The position numbers and the translations under genes were made by a program. A stretch of 64,000 bases of DNA, taken from the NCBI GenBank assembly GCA_963851415.1, contig CAWKPF010000002.1, positions 3,534,001-3,598,000 of the forward strand. Reading direction: 5' to 3'. Origin of the DNA: CAWKPF01 sp963851415 (GTDB lineage: Bacteria; Acidobacteriota; Thermoanaerobaculia; Multivoradales; Multivoraceae). The notes under the pieces were generated by a model. It worked only from the letters and a program-made list of their open reading frames with translations. It ran no database searches and was not told where the DNA came from. Below are positions 34,186-43,407 of this stretch, piece after piece (position 1 is the first letter of the stretch; each line of letters begins with the position of its first letter).

Positions 34186-34854
34186 CTACAAGAAATGCGC
34201 CCACGTCTCGAGTGGCTCGCGTTCGGTTACGAGCTGGTTCACCGGATGCTCCGGGTCCTTGTAGCCGATCGACATGCCACAGAAGAGCATGAGTTCGTCG
34301 CCCGCGCCGACGAACTCGCTCACCGTGGTGTGCCAGCGAGACCAGGCTTCCTGAGCGCAGGTGTCGAGGCCCTCCTCCTGGGCGAGCAGCATGAACGTCT
34401 GCAGGAACATGCCGAGGTCACTCCACTGCGCCGAGCCCATCGCCCGGTCGAGGTAGCAGAAGAACGCAGCCGGGGCTCCGAAAAAGTCGTAGTTGCGGGC
34501 GAACCACTCCAGCCGGCGCGCCTTGTCCTCGCGAGCGATTCCGAGCAACCGATACATGTCTTCTCCCACCTTGAAGCGCGAAGAGCGATAGGGCTCCTCG
34601 AGCTTCGGCGGATAGACGGGGTACTCGGGCGTTTCGCCCTGTGGCCCGATCGTCGCGGCGCGCTCCCGGAAATACTCGCGAAAGCGGCTCATCGAATCGC
34701 CATGGATCACGTAGACGCGCCAGGGCTGGACGTTGCCTCCCGAAGGTGCTCGGGCGGCCTGCTCGAGCAGGCGTGCCAGGGTGTCCGTCTCGACCGGAGT
34801 GTCGAGATAGGCGCGAATCGACTTGCGAGCGGCGACGGCGTCGCGGACGTGCAT
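34186..34854 (-). CDS. Nitroreductase family flavoprotein
   Basis: 222 residues. The FMN-binding N-terminal RDAVAARKSIRAYLDTPVE, the ARAPSGGNVQPWRVYVI motif and the C-terminal FCGMSIGYKD are all present, as in NfsA/NfsB-like oxygen-insensitive nitroreductases. It uses NAD(P)H to reduce nitro or quinone compounds. AGGAGGCCTG directly precedes the ATG at 34854, so I reject the 7-residue longer TTG start. It probably heads a transcript with the dienelactone hydrolase and GST. Confidence 0.9.
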   Translation of the reverse strand: MHVRDAVAARKSIRAYLDTPVETDTLARLLEQAARAPSGGNVQPWRVYVIHGDSMSRFREYFRERAATIGPQGETPEYPVYPPKLEEPYRSSRFKVGEDMYRLLGIAREDKARRLEWFARNYDFFGAPAAFFCYLDRAMGSAQWSDLGMFLQTFMLLAQEEGLDTCAQEAWSRWHTTVSEFVGAGDELMLFCGMSIGYKDPEHPVNQLVTEREPLETWAHFL

Positions 34855-34944
34855 CAGGCCTCCTGAATCGATCAAAGGGTGCGAGGGAGGATCTTATCCG
34901 TTGCCCGTGGAGAGGAGTCGCGAGCCCAGTACACTTCTCGTTCT

Positions 34945-37368
34945 ATGTGCAGATTTCGAACGTTCCTCCTGCTCGCTGTCGGCCCCCCCCTTCTGGCGGT
35001 GGCCGGTCTCGCGGCCACCGTCCCCGAGGGCTTCACCTCCGAGATCCTGGCCAGTCAGATCGAGAGTCCAGTCGCCCTGACCGTGCTCGCGGACGGGCGC
35101 ATCCTGGTGGCTCAGCAGCGCGGGCGCATCCTCTCGATCTCGCCCGATGGAGACAGCGCGCCGATCTGGACGGTTCCCGGGGTCAGCGCCGAAGGAGAGC
35201 GCGGGCTGCTCGGGCTCGCACCCCATCCACAATTCGAGGCCAACGGCTGGCTCTACTTCTACTACACCGCCAACGGTCCTCGGGTGCACAACCGGTTGAG
35301 CCGAATTCGCCTCGACGGCGACGCGGTCACCGGTGCCGAAGAGGTGCTCGTCGACTTTCCTCCCGTCGGGTCGGCGATACGCCACTTCGGTGGAGCGCTG
35401 GCCTTCGCCGCGGACGGGACTCTGTTCCTGGCGGTGGGCGATCATGCGGGACGGCACAATGCGCAGAATCTGTCCGTTCCGTTCGGCAAGATCCATCGCT
35501 TCCTCGACGACGGCTCGGTGCCATCGGGGAACCCCTTCCCCGGGTCGTCGGTCTGGGTCTACGGTCTCCGCAACCCCTTCACCTTCGCCATCCAAACGGA
35601 GACGGGTCGCTTCTTCGCCAATGACGTGGGGAGCAAGGACTGGGAAGAGATCAACGAGATCGAGGCTGGAGGGGACTACGGTTGGCCCGACAGCGAGGGT
35701 CCCGAGGTGAGCGGGGCCGACGTCGCCCCGATCCACGCCTACGCTCATACCGGTGGCGCCTGTGCGATCACGGGCGGAGTCTTCTACCCTCGAGCGGGTG
35801 GCGTGTACCCGGCGCAGTACCGGGGGCTCTACTTCTTCTCCGACTTCTGTGGGGGCTGGATTCGCACCCTCGATCCAGACAGCGGACAGATCACCACGTT
35901 CGCCACCGAACTGGCTGCGCCCACCAACCTCGGGCTCGACCGCGAAGGCAGGCTGCTCTATCTGTCGCGCGACGGCACCGATTCCGACGCCGGCATTCGA
36001 GGTCGCGTGGTGCGGGTGGAGGTGGCTGGAGCGCCACCGGCGCCGGAGCTGCCACGCATCCTCGAGCACCCCTCGGACGTGACGGTCGCCGCCGGCGCCG
36101 CGGTGCGATTCGAGGCCGTGGCGGAGAATGCCGAGACGCTGGAGTGGCAGCGCGATCGGTTGCCGATCGCTGCGGAGACGACCACCGCGCTGACAATTCC
36201 TGCGGTGCAGCTCGCAGATTCGGGGGCGCGCTTCCGACTGGTGGCGCGCAACGACTACGGCGAGGCGGTGAGCGACGAGGCGCTGCTGACGGTACTGGGT
36301 GGCTCGAATCCCGTGCCCGAGATCACGACGCCCGCCCCGGGGGCACTCTTTCCCACGGGCGAGACGGTCGAGTTCTCGGGCAGGGCGACCGATGCCGAAG
36401 ACGGCGAGCTCGACGCGGAGCAGCTGAGCTGGGAGGTCGTGCTTCGCCACGACGAGCATTTCCATCCGTTCCTGCTGCCGGTGGAAGGTGTGGACAGCGG
36501 CTCGTTCGTCATGCCCGAGATCTCTCACGGTCCCGGGATCTCCTGGCTGGAGCTTCGTCTCGTGGCCGAGGACTCCGATGGCAACCGCGCAGTGAGCCGG
36601 CGGGCCATCGTGCCCGAGTCGCTGGTGGATGGCACACGGAGTGACCTGCTGTCGCTGCGCGAGGGTCGGTTCGTCGCGACCGTGACCTACGTCGACCCGC
36701 GCAGCGGGACGCGCGAGGGATCGTTTGCGGAGCCGATCACGCGGGAGTTCGGAGCCTTCTGGTTCTTCAAACGGTCGAATCTCGAGCTGTTCTTGAAGAT
36801 CCTCGACGGCACCGATGTCAACGGCGCGCACTGGGTCTTCTTCGGAGGGCTGTCGAACCTCGAGCTCACGGTGACCGTGCTCGACACCTGGACCGGTCAG
36901 GCGTGGACCCGCTCCAGTGAGCCCGGCGAGCTGTTGGCCGACGGGGATGTCGACGCCTTTCCAGGCGAAGCGCACGGGGACCCGTCGTCGTTCGGGAAGT
37001 CGAGCAGTGGCAGCCACGTCGAGCCCAGGGCGACGACCGTCCATCTCGGCCTGCTCCGAGGGCGCTTCCAGCTCACTCTCGATTGGCGGGATCCCCGCAC
37101 GGGTGCGCTCGGGCCCGGAGTTCCGGTGGCGCTCACCGACGAGTCGGGACTGTACTGGTTCTTCGGGCGCACCAACTTCGAGGTGGCCGTCAAGATGCTC
37201 GACGGGACGGAGGTCAACGGTCACTACTGGCTGTTCCTCACCGCGCTCACCGATCTGGAGCTCACGTTGCGGGTGCGCGACACGGTCACCGGACGCGAGC
37301 GCGAGTACGTCAAGCCTGCCTATCGCTTCGGAGCCTTCACCGATACGGAGGCGATGCCGCCCCCCTAG
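34945..37368 (+). CDS. Secreted PQQ-type sugar dehydrogenase with Ig-like and tandem C-terminal modules
   Basis: 807 residues. Signal peptide (about 1-24), then a six-bladed soluble glucose dehydrogenase/GSDH domain (about 30-355) with GVSAEGERGLLGLAPHP, RHFGGALAFAADGTLFLAVGD and GLRNPFTFAI. An Ig-like domain (about 365-450), a cadherin-like segment (FSGRATDAEDGELD) and two copies of a ~100-residue module follow; each module holds GxFWFF..(S/T)N.E...K.LDGT.VNG..W and a final TG strand (about 570-660 and 690-800). That module is common at the C-termini of secreted Acidobacteriota proteins. The function is oxidation of aldoses or similar in the periplasm or outside. The ATG at 34945 lacks a clear Shine-Dalgarno but begins a good signal peptide. 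Confidence 0.85.
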   Translation: MCRFRTFLLLAVGPPLLAVAGLAATVPEGFTSEILASQIESPVALTVLADGRILVAQQRGRILSISPDGDSAPIWTVPGVSAEGERGLLGLAPHPQFEANGWLYFYYTANGPRVHNRLSRIRLDGDAVTGAEEVLVDFPPVGSAIRHFGGALAFAADGTLFLAVGDHAGRHNAQNLSVPFGKIHRFLDDGSVPSGNPFPGSSVWVYGLRNPFTFAIQTETGRFFANDVGSKDWEEINEIEAGGDYGWPDSEGPEVSGADVAPIHAYAHTGGACAITGGVFYPRAGGVYPAQYRGLYFFSDFCGGWIRTLDPDSGQITTFATELAAPTNLGLDREGRLLYLSRDGTDSDAGIRGRVVRVEVAGAPPAPELPRILEHPSDVTVAAGAAVRFEAVAENAETLEWQRDRLPIAAETTTALTIPAVQLADSGARFRLVARNDYGEAVSDEALLTVLGGSNPVPEITTPAPGALFPTGETVEFSGRATDAEDGELDAEQLSWEVVLRHDEHFHPFLLPVEGVDSGSFVMPEISHGPGISWLELRLVAEDSDGNRAVSRRAIVPESLVDGTRSDLLSLREGRFVATVTYVDPRSGTREGSFAEPITREFGAFWFFKRSNLELFLKILDGTDVNGAHWVFFGGLSNLELTVTVLDTWTGQAWTRSSEPGELLADGDVDAFPGEAHGDPSSFGKSSSGSHVEPRATTVHLGLLRGRFQLTLDWRDPRTGALGPGVPVALTDESGLYWFFGRTNFEVAVKMLDGTEVNGHYWLFLTALTDLELTLRVRDTVTGREREYVKPAYRFGAFTDTEAMPPP

Positions 37369-37443
37369 GAGGTGAGCTCGACCCATCGGATCGGTGCGCC
37401 GGACCGCCGTTAACCATTCCCGACGCTTCTCGTAGGTACTTGC

Positions 37444-39921
37444 ATGGCAATCAGCGGTCTCTGGTCCGATCTGCGCTATGCGCTGCGCAGCCTGGTGCGT
37501 CAACCGGGCTTCACGGCTCTCGTCCTCCTCACTCTCGGTCTCGGGATCGGGGCCACCACCACCATCTACAGCGTCGTCGATGCGGTCATCGTGCGCGAAC
37601 TGCCGTACGAAGATGCCGACCGGTTGGTCGCAGTGGGGGTCACCTTTCCCGGTCGCGAGTGGGACGACGAACGAGCGGGGCTGCAGCACCTCGCGGGGGC
37701 GGCCTATCTGAACTTCGAGGAAGTCGAGAGGCGTGCTCGTTCCTTCGACGAGCTGGCGGCTGCCGAGATGCGCTCGGTGCTCATGCACGATCAGGGCGAA
37801 GGCCCCGAGCTCGTACGAGTGATGGCTGTGACGCCCGACTTCCTCGACCTGTTGTCGGTGCGCCCTGCGCTCGGGCGCACCTTCCTGGAGGAGGACTACG
37901 CGCCCGACGCCGAGCCGGTCGTGCTGATCAGCCATGCTTCGTGGCAGAAGCGGTACGGGGGCGATCCCGAAGTGATCGGCCGTGAGCCAGCGGCGACCGG
38001 CTCGGACTTCACGATCGTCGGCGTCCTGCCCGAGGACTTTCGACCTCCCGAGGCGCTGATTCCTGCAGACCTCGAGTTGTGGTCCCCGCTCGTTCCGACC
38101 GATCCACGCGACCTCGATCGCGGCCGACGCTCGGTGAACATGCTCGGTCGTCTTCGAGAAGGGATCGAGGTCGAATCGGCGCGGGGTGAGCTCGACTCGA
38201 TCGGCGCGGCGATCGCGGCCGAGTTTCCCGAGGGCTCTGTCTATCCGGATGGGTCCAGATTCGGCTACGGGCTGAACACGTTGCAGGCAGAAACGGTCGG
38301 TGCCTCGGGACGCACTCTCTATGTGTTCTTGGGCGCGGCCTCCCTTCTCCTCCTGATCGCCAGCCTCAACGCCGCCAATCTCCTGGCGCTGCGCAGTCTC
38401 GGTCGCACCAGGGAGCTCGACGTTCGCAGGGCCCTGGGAGCCGAGAGGTGGCAACTCGCGCGTCAGTTGATGGTGGAGAGTCTGGCGTTGGCGCTGGGCG
38501 GCGGTCTTCTCGGTATCGGTCTCGCAGTTCTGGGCGTCGAGGCCTTCTTGCGGCTCGCGCCGCAATCGATTCCGCGCATGGCCGAGGTCGCGGTCAATCC
38601 GCGCATCCTCGTTGCGAGTGCGGTCTTCTCTCTGGGAGCGGGCCTCTTGACCAGCCTGATGCCCGTGCTGGGCCTACGCCGTCAGGTAGCGCCCGGGATG
38701 GGCAAGGACGGCTCGCCTTCGATCGCTCCATCGGGGACGCGCACGCGGATGGGCATGGTCACCGTGCAGTTGGCCCTGGCACTGGTTCTGGGGGTCGGCG
38801 CGAGCCTGCTCTTTCACTCGTTCTTGAAGTTGCGCAGCGTCGATCCCGGCTTCGAGCCCGAGGGCCTCGTCACGCTGACGATGCCAATGAAGACCGAGCC
38901 GGATCAGGAGGTCTGGCGCTCGTGGAACGAGCTGCTCGAAACGGTCCGGGCCGTGCCAGGCGTCACGGCTGCCGCGGGAGCGTCGAACGTACCCTTCGAG
39001 TCGCCGAACTGGGCGCCGTGGATTCAGCTGCCGGGGGACGCACCCGATCTGGTTCGTGAGGGCATCGCCGGCTATGTCGTCACTCCCGACTTCTTCGAGG
39101 TGGCGGGAGTGTCCCTGCTCCAGGGTCGTGGGTTCGGCTCCGAGGACGGTTCTGAAGGAGCTCAGGTGGCGGTAGTCAATGAGTCCTTCCTGCGCGAGCA
39201 CCTGCGCGAGAGCGTCTCCCCGGAGGAGGTGCTGGGCGCGACGCTCTACCGTACTGCGGAGGACGGCGAGGAGCGCTTCGAGGTGACCGTCGTCGGAGTG
39301 GTTCGTGACGTGGTGCAGACGCGAGCCGAGGAGGGGTGGCGCCCGGCGGTGTACTTCCCACACACCCAGCAGGAATGGCCCTACCTGATGAAGGTCGCAG
39401 TACGCAGCGGCCGCGAGCTCGCAGGGCTCTCGTCCGAGCTTCGGCAGGCCGCCGCCCGTTTCGCACCGGGGATTCCGGTGCTCGGTGTCGAATCGATCGC
39501 CGAGCGTATCCGCTCGGTGCGTACGGCACCGCGGTTCCAGGCACTGCTCTTCGGAAGCTTTGCCCTGGCCGCGATGCTGCTCGCGGCGGTCGGTCTGTAC
39601 GGCACACTGGCTCACTCGGTGGGAATCCGGACCCGGGAGTTCGGGATCCGCATGGCTCTGGGCGCGGATCGGAGACGGATCTACGGACTCGTGCTACGCC
39701 AGGGCGCGCTCGTCGCGGTGGCCGGGCTGGGGCTCGGTCTGCTCGGTGCCACGGCCCTGACACGTTTTCTCGAGCGGTTCCTCTTCGAGCTCGATTCGCT
39801 GGATCCCGTCACCTTCGCTGTGGCGGTCGTCGCGATCGTGGGCGTGGCCGGGCTCGCGGTGGTGGTCCCTGCACGGCGGGCCACCCGCGTGGACATCGTC
39901 GACTCGCTCCACATGGAGTGA
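37444..39921 (+). CDS. ADOP-type MacB/FtsX ABC permease
   Basis: 825 residues: an N-terminal MacB periplasmic core (first TM at about 20-42, PGFTALVLLTLGLGIGATTTIYSVVDAV), an FtsX four-helix unit, a second periplasmic core and a second FtsX unit ending MRTREFGIRMALGADRR-like and RRATRVDIVDSLHME. This duplicated orphan permease arrangement (no ATPase in the same operon) is abundant in Acidobacteriota. It probably works as a mechanotransmission-type efflux or signalling component. Unlike the copy at 45911 it lacks the ~80-residue cytosolic N-terminal extension and has no PadR gene beside it. The ATG at 37444 follows the previous gene by 75 bp. Confidence 0.88.
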   Translation: MAISGLWSDLRYALRSLVRQPGFTALVLLTLGLGIGATTTIYSVVDAVIVRELPYEDADRLVAVGVTFPGREWDDERAGLQHLAGAAYLNFEEVERRARSFDELAAAEMRSVLMHDQGEGPELVRVMAVTPDFLDLLSVRPALGRTFLEEDYAPDAEPVVLISHASWQKRYGGDPEVIGREPAATGSDFTIVGVLPEDFRPPEALIPADLELWSPLVPTDPRDLDRGRRSVNMLGRLREGIEVESARGELDSIGAAIAAEFPEGSVYPDGSRFGYGLNTLQAETVGASGRTLYVFLGAASLLLLIASLNAANLLALRSLGRTRELDVRRALGAERWQLARQLMVESLALALGGGLLGIGLAVLGVEAFLRLAPQSIPRMAEVAVNPRILVASAVFSLGAGLLTSLMPVLGLRRQVAPGMGKDGSPSIAPSGTRTRMGMVTVQLALALVLGVGASLLFHSFLKLRSVDPGFEPEGLVTLTMPMKTEPDQEVWRSWNELLETVRAVPGVTAAAGASNVPFESPNWAPWIQLPGDAPDLVREGIAGYVVTPDFFEVAGVSLLQGRGFGSEDGSEGAQVAVVNESFLREHLRESVSPEEVLGATLYRTAEDGEERFEVTVVGVVRDVVQTRAEEGWRPAVYFPHTQQEWPYLMKVAVRSGRELAGLSSELRQAAARFAPGIPVLGVESIAERIRSVRTAPRFQALLFGSFALAAMLLAAVGLYGTLAHSVGIRTREFGIRMALGADRRRIYGLVLRQGALVAVAGLGLGLLGATALTRFLERFLFELDSLDPVTFAVAVVAIVGVAGLAVVVPARRATRVDIVDSLHME

Positions 39922-40121
39922 CGAGTCGCGGGGTCCCCGGTACGGCTCCGTCCGTCGGGCGACGAGGCGACGCTGCGAGGCCCGCGCGCTCGAGTGGATC
40001 CAGGGGAGGCCTGAAGTCCCAGAGCAGGACAGGAGCTCCGAGGCTGCGTCCAGCCGCCAGGGGGAGGCGCCAGGAGGGCCATCAGGAGGCCTCCTCAGTG
40101 CCGTAGACTGGCCCGCAGGCC

Positions 40122-40811
40122 ATGATCGCCATCGACGACCTTCGGTTTCGCTATCCGAGTAGCGACTTTGCCCTCTCGATCGATCGATTCGAGGTCGAGC
40201 AGGGTGGGCACACCGCGTTGATCGGCCCGAGCGGTTGCGGCAAGACCACGCTGTTGTCGTTGATCGCCGGGATACTGCTTCCAGACGCCGGGCGCATCGA
40301 GACGGTCGGGCAGGAGGTCCAGCGGCTCGGCGATCGAGCACGGCGGGATCTGCGCGTTCGCAATGTCGGCCTGGTCTTTCAGGAGTTCGAGCTGCTCGAG
40401 TACCTGAACGTTCTCGACAACATCCTGCTTCCCTACCGAGTCAACCGCACCCTTTGCCTCGACGCTGCTGTGCGAGCGCGCGCCGAGGACCTCGCGTCAC
40501 GGGTCGGGATCGGCGACAAGCTGGAACGGTATCCTCATCGGCTCTCTCAGGGCGAGCGCCAGCGCGTTGCGGTGTGTCGTGCCCTCATTACGGAGCCGCC
40601 GCTGCTGCTCGCCGACGAGCCGACGGGCAATCTCGATCCCCTGAACAAGTCGAGAGTGCTCGAGCTCTTCCTGGAATGTGCCGAGGAAAGCGGGGCTACG
40701 GTAGTGGCGGTGACGCACGACCACGATCTGCTGCCGCGTTTCGAGCGGGTGGTCGACTTCAAGAGCTTCTATTCGGTGTCGGGACAAGAGGGGCAGGGGG
40801 CGGGCTCGTGA
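40122..40811 (+). CDS. LolD/MacB-like ABC transporter ATP-binding protein
   Basis: 229 residues. Walker A GPSGCGKT (35-42), Q-loop VFQEFELLEYL, signature LSQGERQRV (Q in place of the second G of LSGGQ), Walker B LLLADEPTGNLD and the H-loop VAVTHD are all present. It belongs to the type VII/MacB-LolD group that pairs with FtsX-type permeases. The permease gene starts within its stop codon (GTGA overlap). Together with the LssY_C lipoprotein it forms a three-gene operon that probably moves or releases something at the outer face of the inner membrane. Confidence 0.93.
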   Translation: MIAIDDLRFRYPSSDFALSIDRFEVEQGGHTALIGPSGCGKTTLLSLIAGILLPDAGRIETVGQEVQRLGDRARRDLRVRNVGLVFQEFELLEYLNVLDNILLPYRVNRTLCLDAAVRARAEDLASRVGIGDKLERYPHRLSQGERQRVAVCRALITEPPLLLADEPTGNLDPLNKSRVLELFLECAEESGATVVAVTHDHDLLPRFERVVDFKSFYSVSGQEGQGAGS

Positions 40812-42001
40812 GTGGCACGGTGTATCTGGCCTGGCGATATCTCGTCTTCCACCGGTGGAAGACCGCGATTCTGATCGCTGCGCTGACCCTTGTCTTCTTT
40901 CTACCGGCCGCCCTTCAGATCCTGGTCGACCAGAGCGCCGAGGAGCTGACCGCGAGGGCCGACGCGACGCCGCTGCTGGTCGGCGCCAAGGGAAGCGCGC
41001 TCGAACTGGTGCTGAGCTCGCTCTACTTCGACTCGGCGCCCCCGACTCCGACCACCTGGGCCCAGGCTCAGCGGGTACAAGCCGACAGACTGGCCGACGC
41101 GATTCCGCTCTACACACGCTTCCGGGTCCGAGACCACCCGATCGTGGGCACCAGCCTGGACTATCTGGAGTTTCGTGATCTTTCCCTGGCCGAGGGACGG
41201 GCCTTCGCGAAGCTGGGCGAGTGCATCGTCGGAGCGGATGTAGCGCGCGCTCTCGATGTCGGACCGGGAGACACGGTGATCTCTTCTCCCGAGAACGTGT
41301 TCGATCTGGCGGGGGTCTATCCACTCAAGATGAACGTCGTCGGCGTCCTCGAGCGGACCCTGGGGCCCGACGACGACGCGATCTTCGTCGATGTGAAGAC
41401 GACCTGGGTGATCGAGGGGCTGGGTCACGGACATCAGGATCTGGCCGAGCCGGAGGCCGCGTCTTCGGTGCTGCGCAAGGAAGGCGATCGCATCATTGCC
41501 AATGCCTCGGTGGTGCAATACAACGAGATCACTCCCGACAACGTCGATTCGTTCCACTTTCACGGTGACCTCTCCGGCTATCCGTTGTCGGCAGTGCTGG
41601 CCGTGCCACGGGACGACAAGAGTGCAGTGATCCTGATGGGGCGCTACGAGAGTGGTGAAGGGGAGACGGCGCAGATCGTCCGGCCGCGAGCGGTGATGGA
41701 CGATCTGATCGGCACCATCCTGACCATCCGCAGCTTCGTTTTGGCCGGCGTCGTGCTCGTCGGGCTCGCCGCCCTCGCGACGGCAGCGCTCGTCTTTCTA
41801 CTGTCCATCCGGTTGCGAGAACGCGAGATCGAGACGATTTCGAAGCTGGGCGGCTCGAAGGGCGCGGTCGCCACCGTGCTGTTTTCGGAAATGGTGTCGG
41901 TGGTCGTGATCGGCGCCCTGATCGCGCTCATGCTGAGCGTTCTCACCTCCCAGGTCGGTTCGGCTGCCCTGCGCGCTGCGCTCGCCGGGCTGGGGGCGTG
42001 A
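40808..42001 (+). CDS. FtsX-like ABC transporter permease
   Basis: 397 residues. The layout is one N-terminal TM helix (TAILIAALTLVFFLPAALQI), a large periplasmic domain (about 45-280) and three C-terminal helices (about 305-390), with the conserved cytosolic loop RLREREIETISKLGGSKGAV between helices 2 and 3. That is the half-MacB/FtsX permease form, partner of the upstream ATPase. GTG start coupled by a 4-bp overlap. The periplasmic domain (VGAKGSALELVLSSLYFDS) resembles that of macrolide-export-like permeases that work with lipoprotein partners. Confidence 0.88.
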   Translation: MSGTVYLAWRYLVFHRWKTAILIAALTLVFFLPAALQILVDQSAEELTARADATPLLVGAKGSALELVLSSLYFDSAPPTPTTWAQAQRVQADRLADAIPLYTRFRVRDHPIVGTSLDYLEFRDLSLAEGRAFAKLGECIVGADVARALDVGPGDTVISSPENVFDLAGVYPLKMNVVGVLERTLGPDDDAIFVDVKTTWVIEGLGHGHQDLAEPEAASSVLRKEGDRIIANASVVQYNEITPDNVDSFHFHGDLSGYPLSAVLAVPRDDKSAVILMGRYESGEGETAQIVRPRAVMDDLIGTILTIRSFVLAGVVLVGLAALATAALVFLLSIRLREREIETISKLGGSKGAVATVLFSEMVSVVVIGALIALMLSVLTSQVGSAALRAALAGLGA

Positions 42002-42026
42002 CAGGGTGCGACGAGGACGGACTCTG

Positions 42027-43337
42027 ATGCATTCCCTGAAACGACTCCTCCGGCCCGAAGCCGCGCGGCCCCCGATCGTCTTCGTCCCGGTCGGCCTGTC
42101 GTTGCTCGCGGTGATGGGTTGCCGCAGCTTCAGCCCGGCTTCGCCGGGTGACCTGCCCTTCCGGGAGCGTGCCGAGACCAAGATCGAGGAGGAAGTGAGG
42201 ATCTCCACGGCGGTGTTGACGGCTGAGGAGGCGAGAGCCGTCTTCGACGCCAAGCTGTACAAGAAGAAGATTCAGCCGGTCTGGCTCGAGGTCGCCAACG
42301 ACTCGGGCCAGCCGCTGTGGCTCCTACCGCGGAGTCTGGACCCCGACTACTTCTCGCCGCTCGAAGTGGCGCAGAAGACGTCGTGGATGCGATCTGGCAG
42401 TGCGAAACGCGAGAGCAGGCAGTTCTTCTACGAGCAGCAGATGCCCTTCGAGATTCCTGCCGGCGAGACCCGCTCCGGGTTCGTCTTCGCCAACCTGAGC
42501 CGAGGAGTGCGCTGGGTGCTGGTGGAGCTCTTCGGTGAGGGCGCGCACCTCGAGGTGGACTTCGTTCAGGAGATCCCGGGCCTTCGTGCCGACTTCCACG
42601 CTCTCGAAGAGGGCGATCTGTACGAGGGCCTCTTTCCGGGTCAGACGATCCTGGATCTCGACGAGGGGACGCTCTTGCAGTGGATCGAGTCGCAGCCGGC
42701 GACCACGACCAACGCGGCCGGAACCCGCGACGGCGACCCGCTCAATCTCGTGATCATCGGTGAGGCCGAGGCGGTGTGGCCCGCCTTCCTGAGTAGCGGC
42801 TGGGACCCGACCGCCGCTATGTCGACGGGCTCCGTGCTCAAGACCGGTTTCTTTGGGATCTTCGGTGGCTCGTATCGCCACTCTCCCATCAGCAGTCTCT
42901 TCGTCTACGGTCGATCCCAGGATCTCGCCCTCCAGAAGATCCGTTCGAACATCCACTATCGCAATCACCTCCGATTGTGGCTGGCGCCCGTGACCTTCGA
43001 GGGGCTGCCGGTGATGGTCGGCCAGATCAGTCGGGACATCGGAAGTCGCCTCACCACCAGGAGCTCGACCTTCACCACGCATCGCATCGACCCGAATGTC
43101 GACGACACTCGGGCGGCGCTGGTGCAGGACTTCATCCATGCCCAGTCCCTGGCGGGGTTTGCACTCGCCGGGGGGGTCGGCTTCGTGCCCTACGAAGAGC
43201 CTCGGACCAACCTCACCGGCGATCCCTGGTTCACCGACGGCAAGCGTGCCGTCGTGCTCCTGACGAGGGAACCGAAGAGCCTGGACGAAATCGACTGGTT
43301 CGACTGGGCCGGAGCCGAGGAAGAACCGGATCGCTAG
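42027..43337 (+). CDS. Lipoprotein with LssY C-terminal domain
   Basis: 436 residues. The N-terminal signal ends in VMGC (lipidated Cys about 32). Residues 45-215 form an unknown beta-rich domain (SGQPLWLLPRSLDPDYFSP). Residues about 240-430 match the LssY_C domain: NLVIIGEAEAVWPAFLSSGW, PISSLFVYGRSQDLALQKIR, HLRLWLAP and the closing DPWFTDGKRAVVLL. LssY_C domains are usually fused to DedA or PAP2 membrane enzymes; here one is on a lipoprotein coupled to an ABC exporter. The start is ATG 42027 with GAGGACGG upstream; GTG 42006 is an alternative adding seven residues. Confidence 0.8.
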   Translation: MHSLKRLLRPEAARPPIVFVPVGLSLLAVMGCRSFSPASPGDLPFRERAETKIEEEVRISTAVLTAEEARAVFDAKLYKKKIQPVWLEVANDSGQPLWLLPRSLDPDYFSPLEVAQKTSWMRSGSAKRESRQFFYEQQMPFEIPAGETRSGFVFANLSRGVRWVLVELFGEGAHLEVDFVQEIPGLRADFHALEEGDLYEGLFPGQTILDLDEGTLLQWIESQPATTTNAAGTRDGDPLNLVIIGEAEAVWPAFLSSGWDPTAAMSTGSVLKTGFFGIFGGSYRHSPISSLFVYGRSQDLALQKIRSNIHYRNHLRLWLAPVTFEGLPVMVGQISRDIGSRLTTRSSTFTTHRIDPNVDDTRAALVQDFIHAQSLAGFALAGGVGFVPYEEPRTNLTGDPWFTDGKRAVVLLTREPKSLDEIDWFDWAGAEEEPDR

Positions 43338-43407
43338 CTCGAGTGGAGGAGATCGGAAGGCGGCGATTCGCTGGCGCGAGTGACGAGCCGAGCTCCCTGT
43401 CTCGTCC

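Noticed and set aside
34894..38565. 1223-codon open frame on the minus strand
   Set aside because: It is antisense to the sugar dehydrogenase and ADOP permease genes, rich in Arg/Glu/His without domain motifs, and is a by-product of high GC and codon bias.
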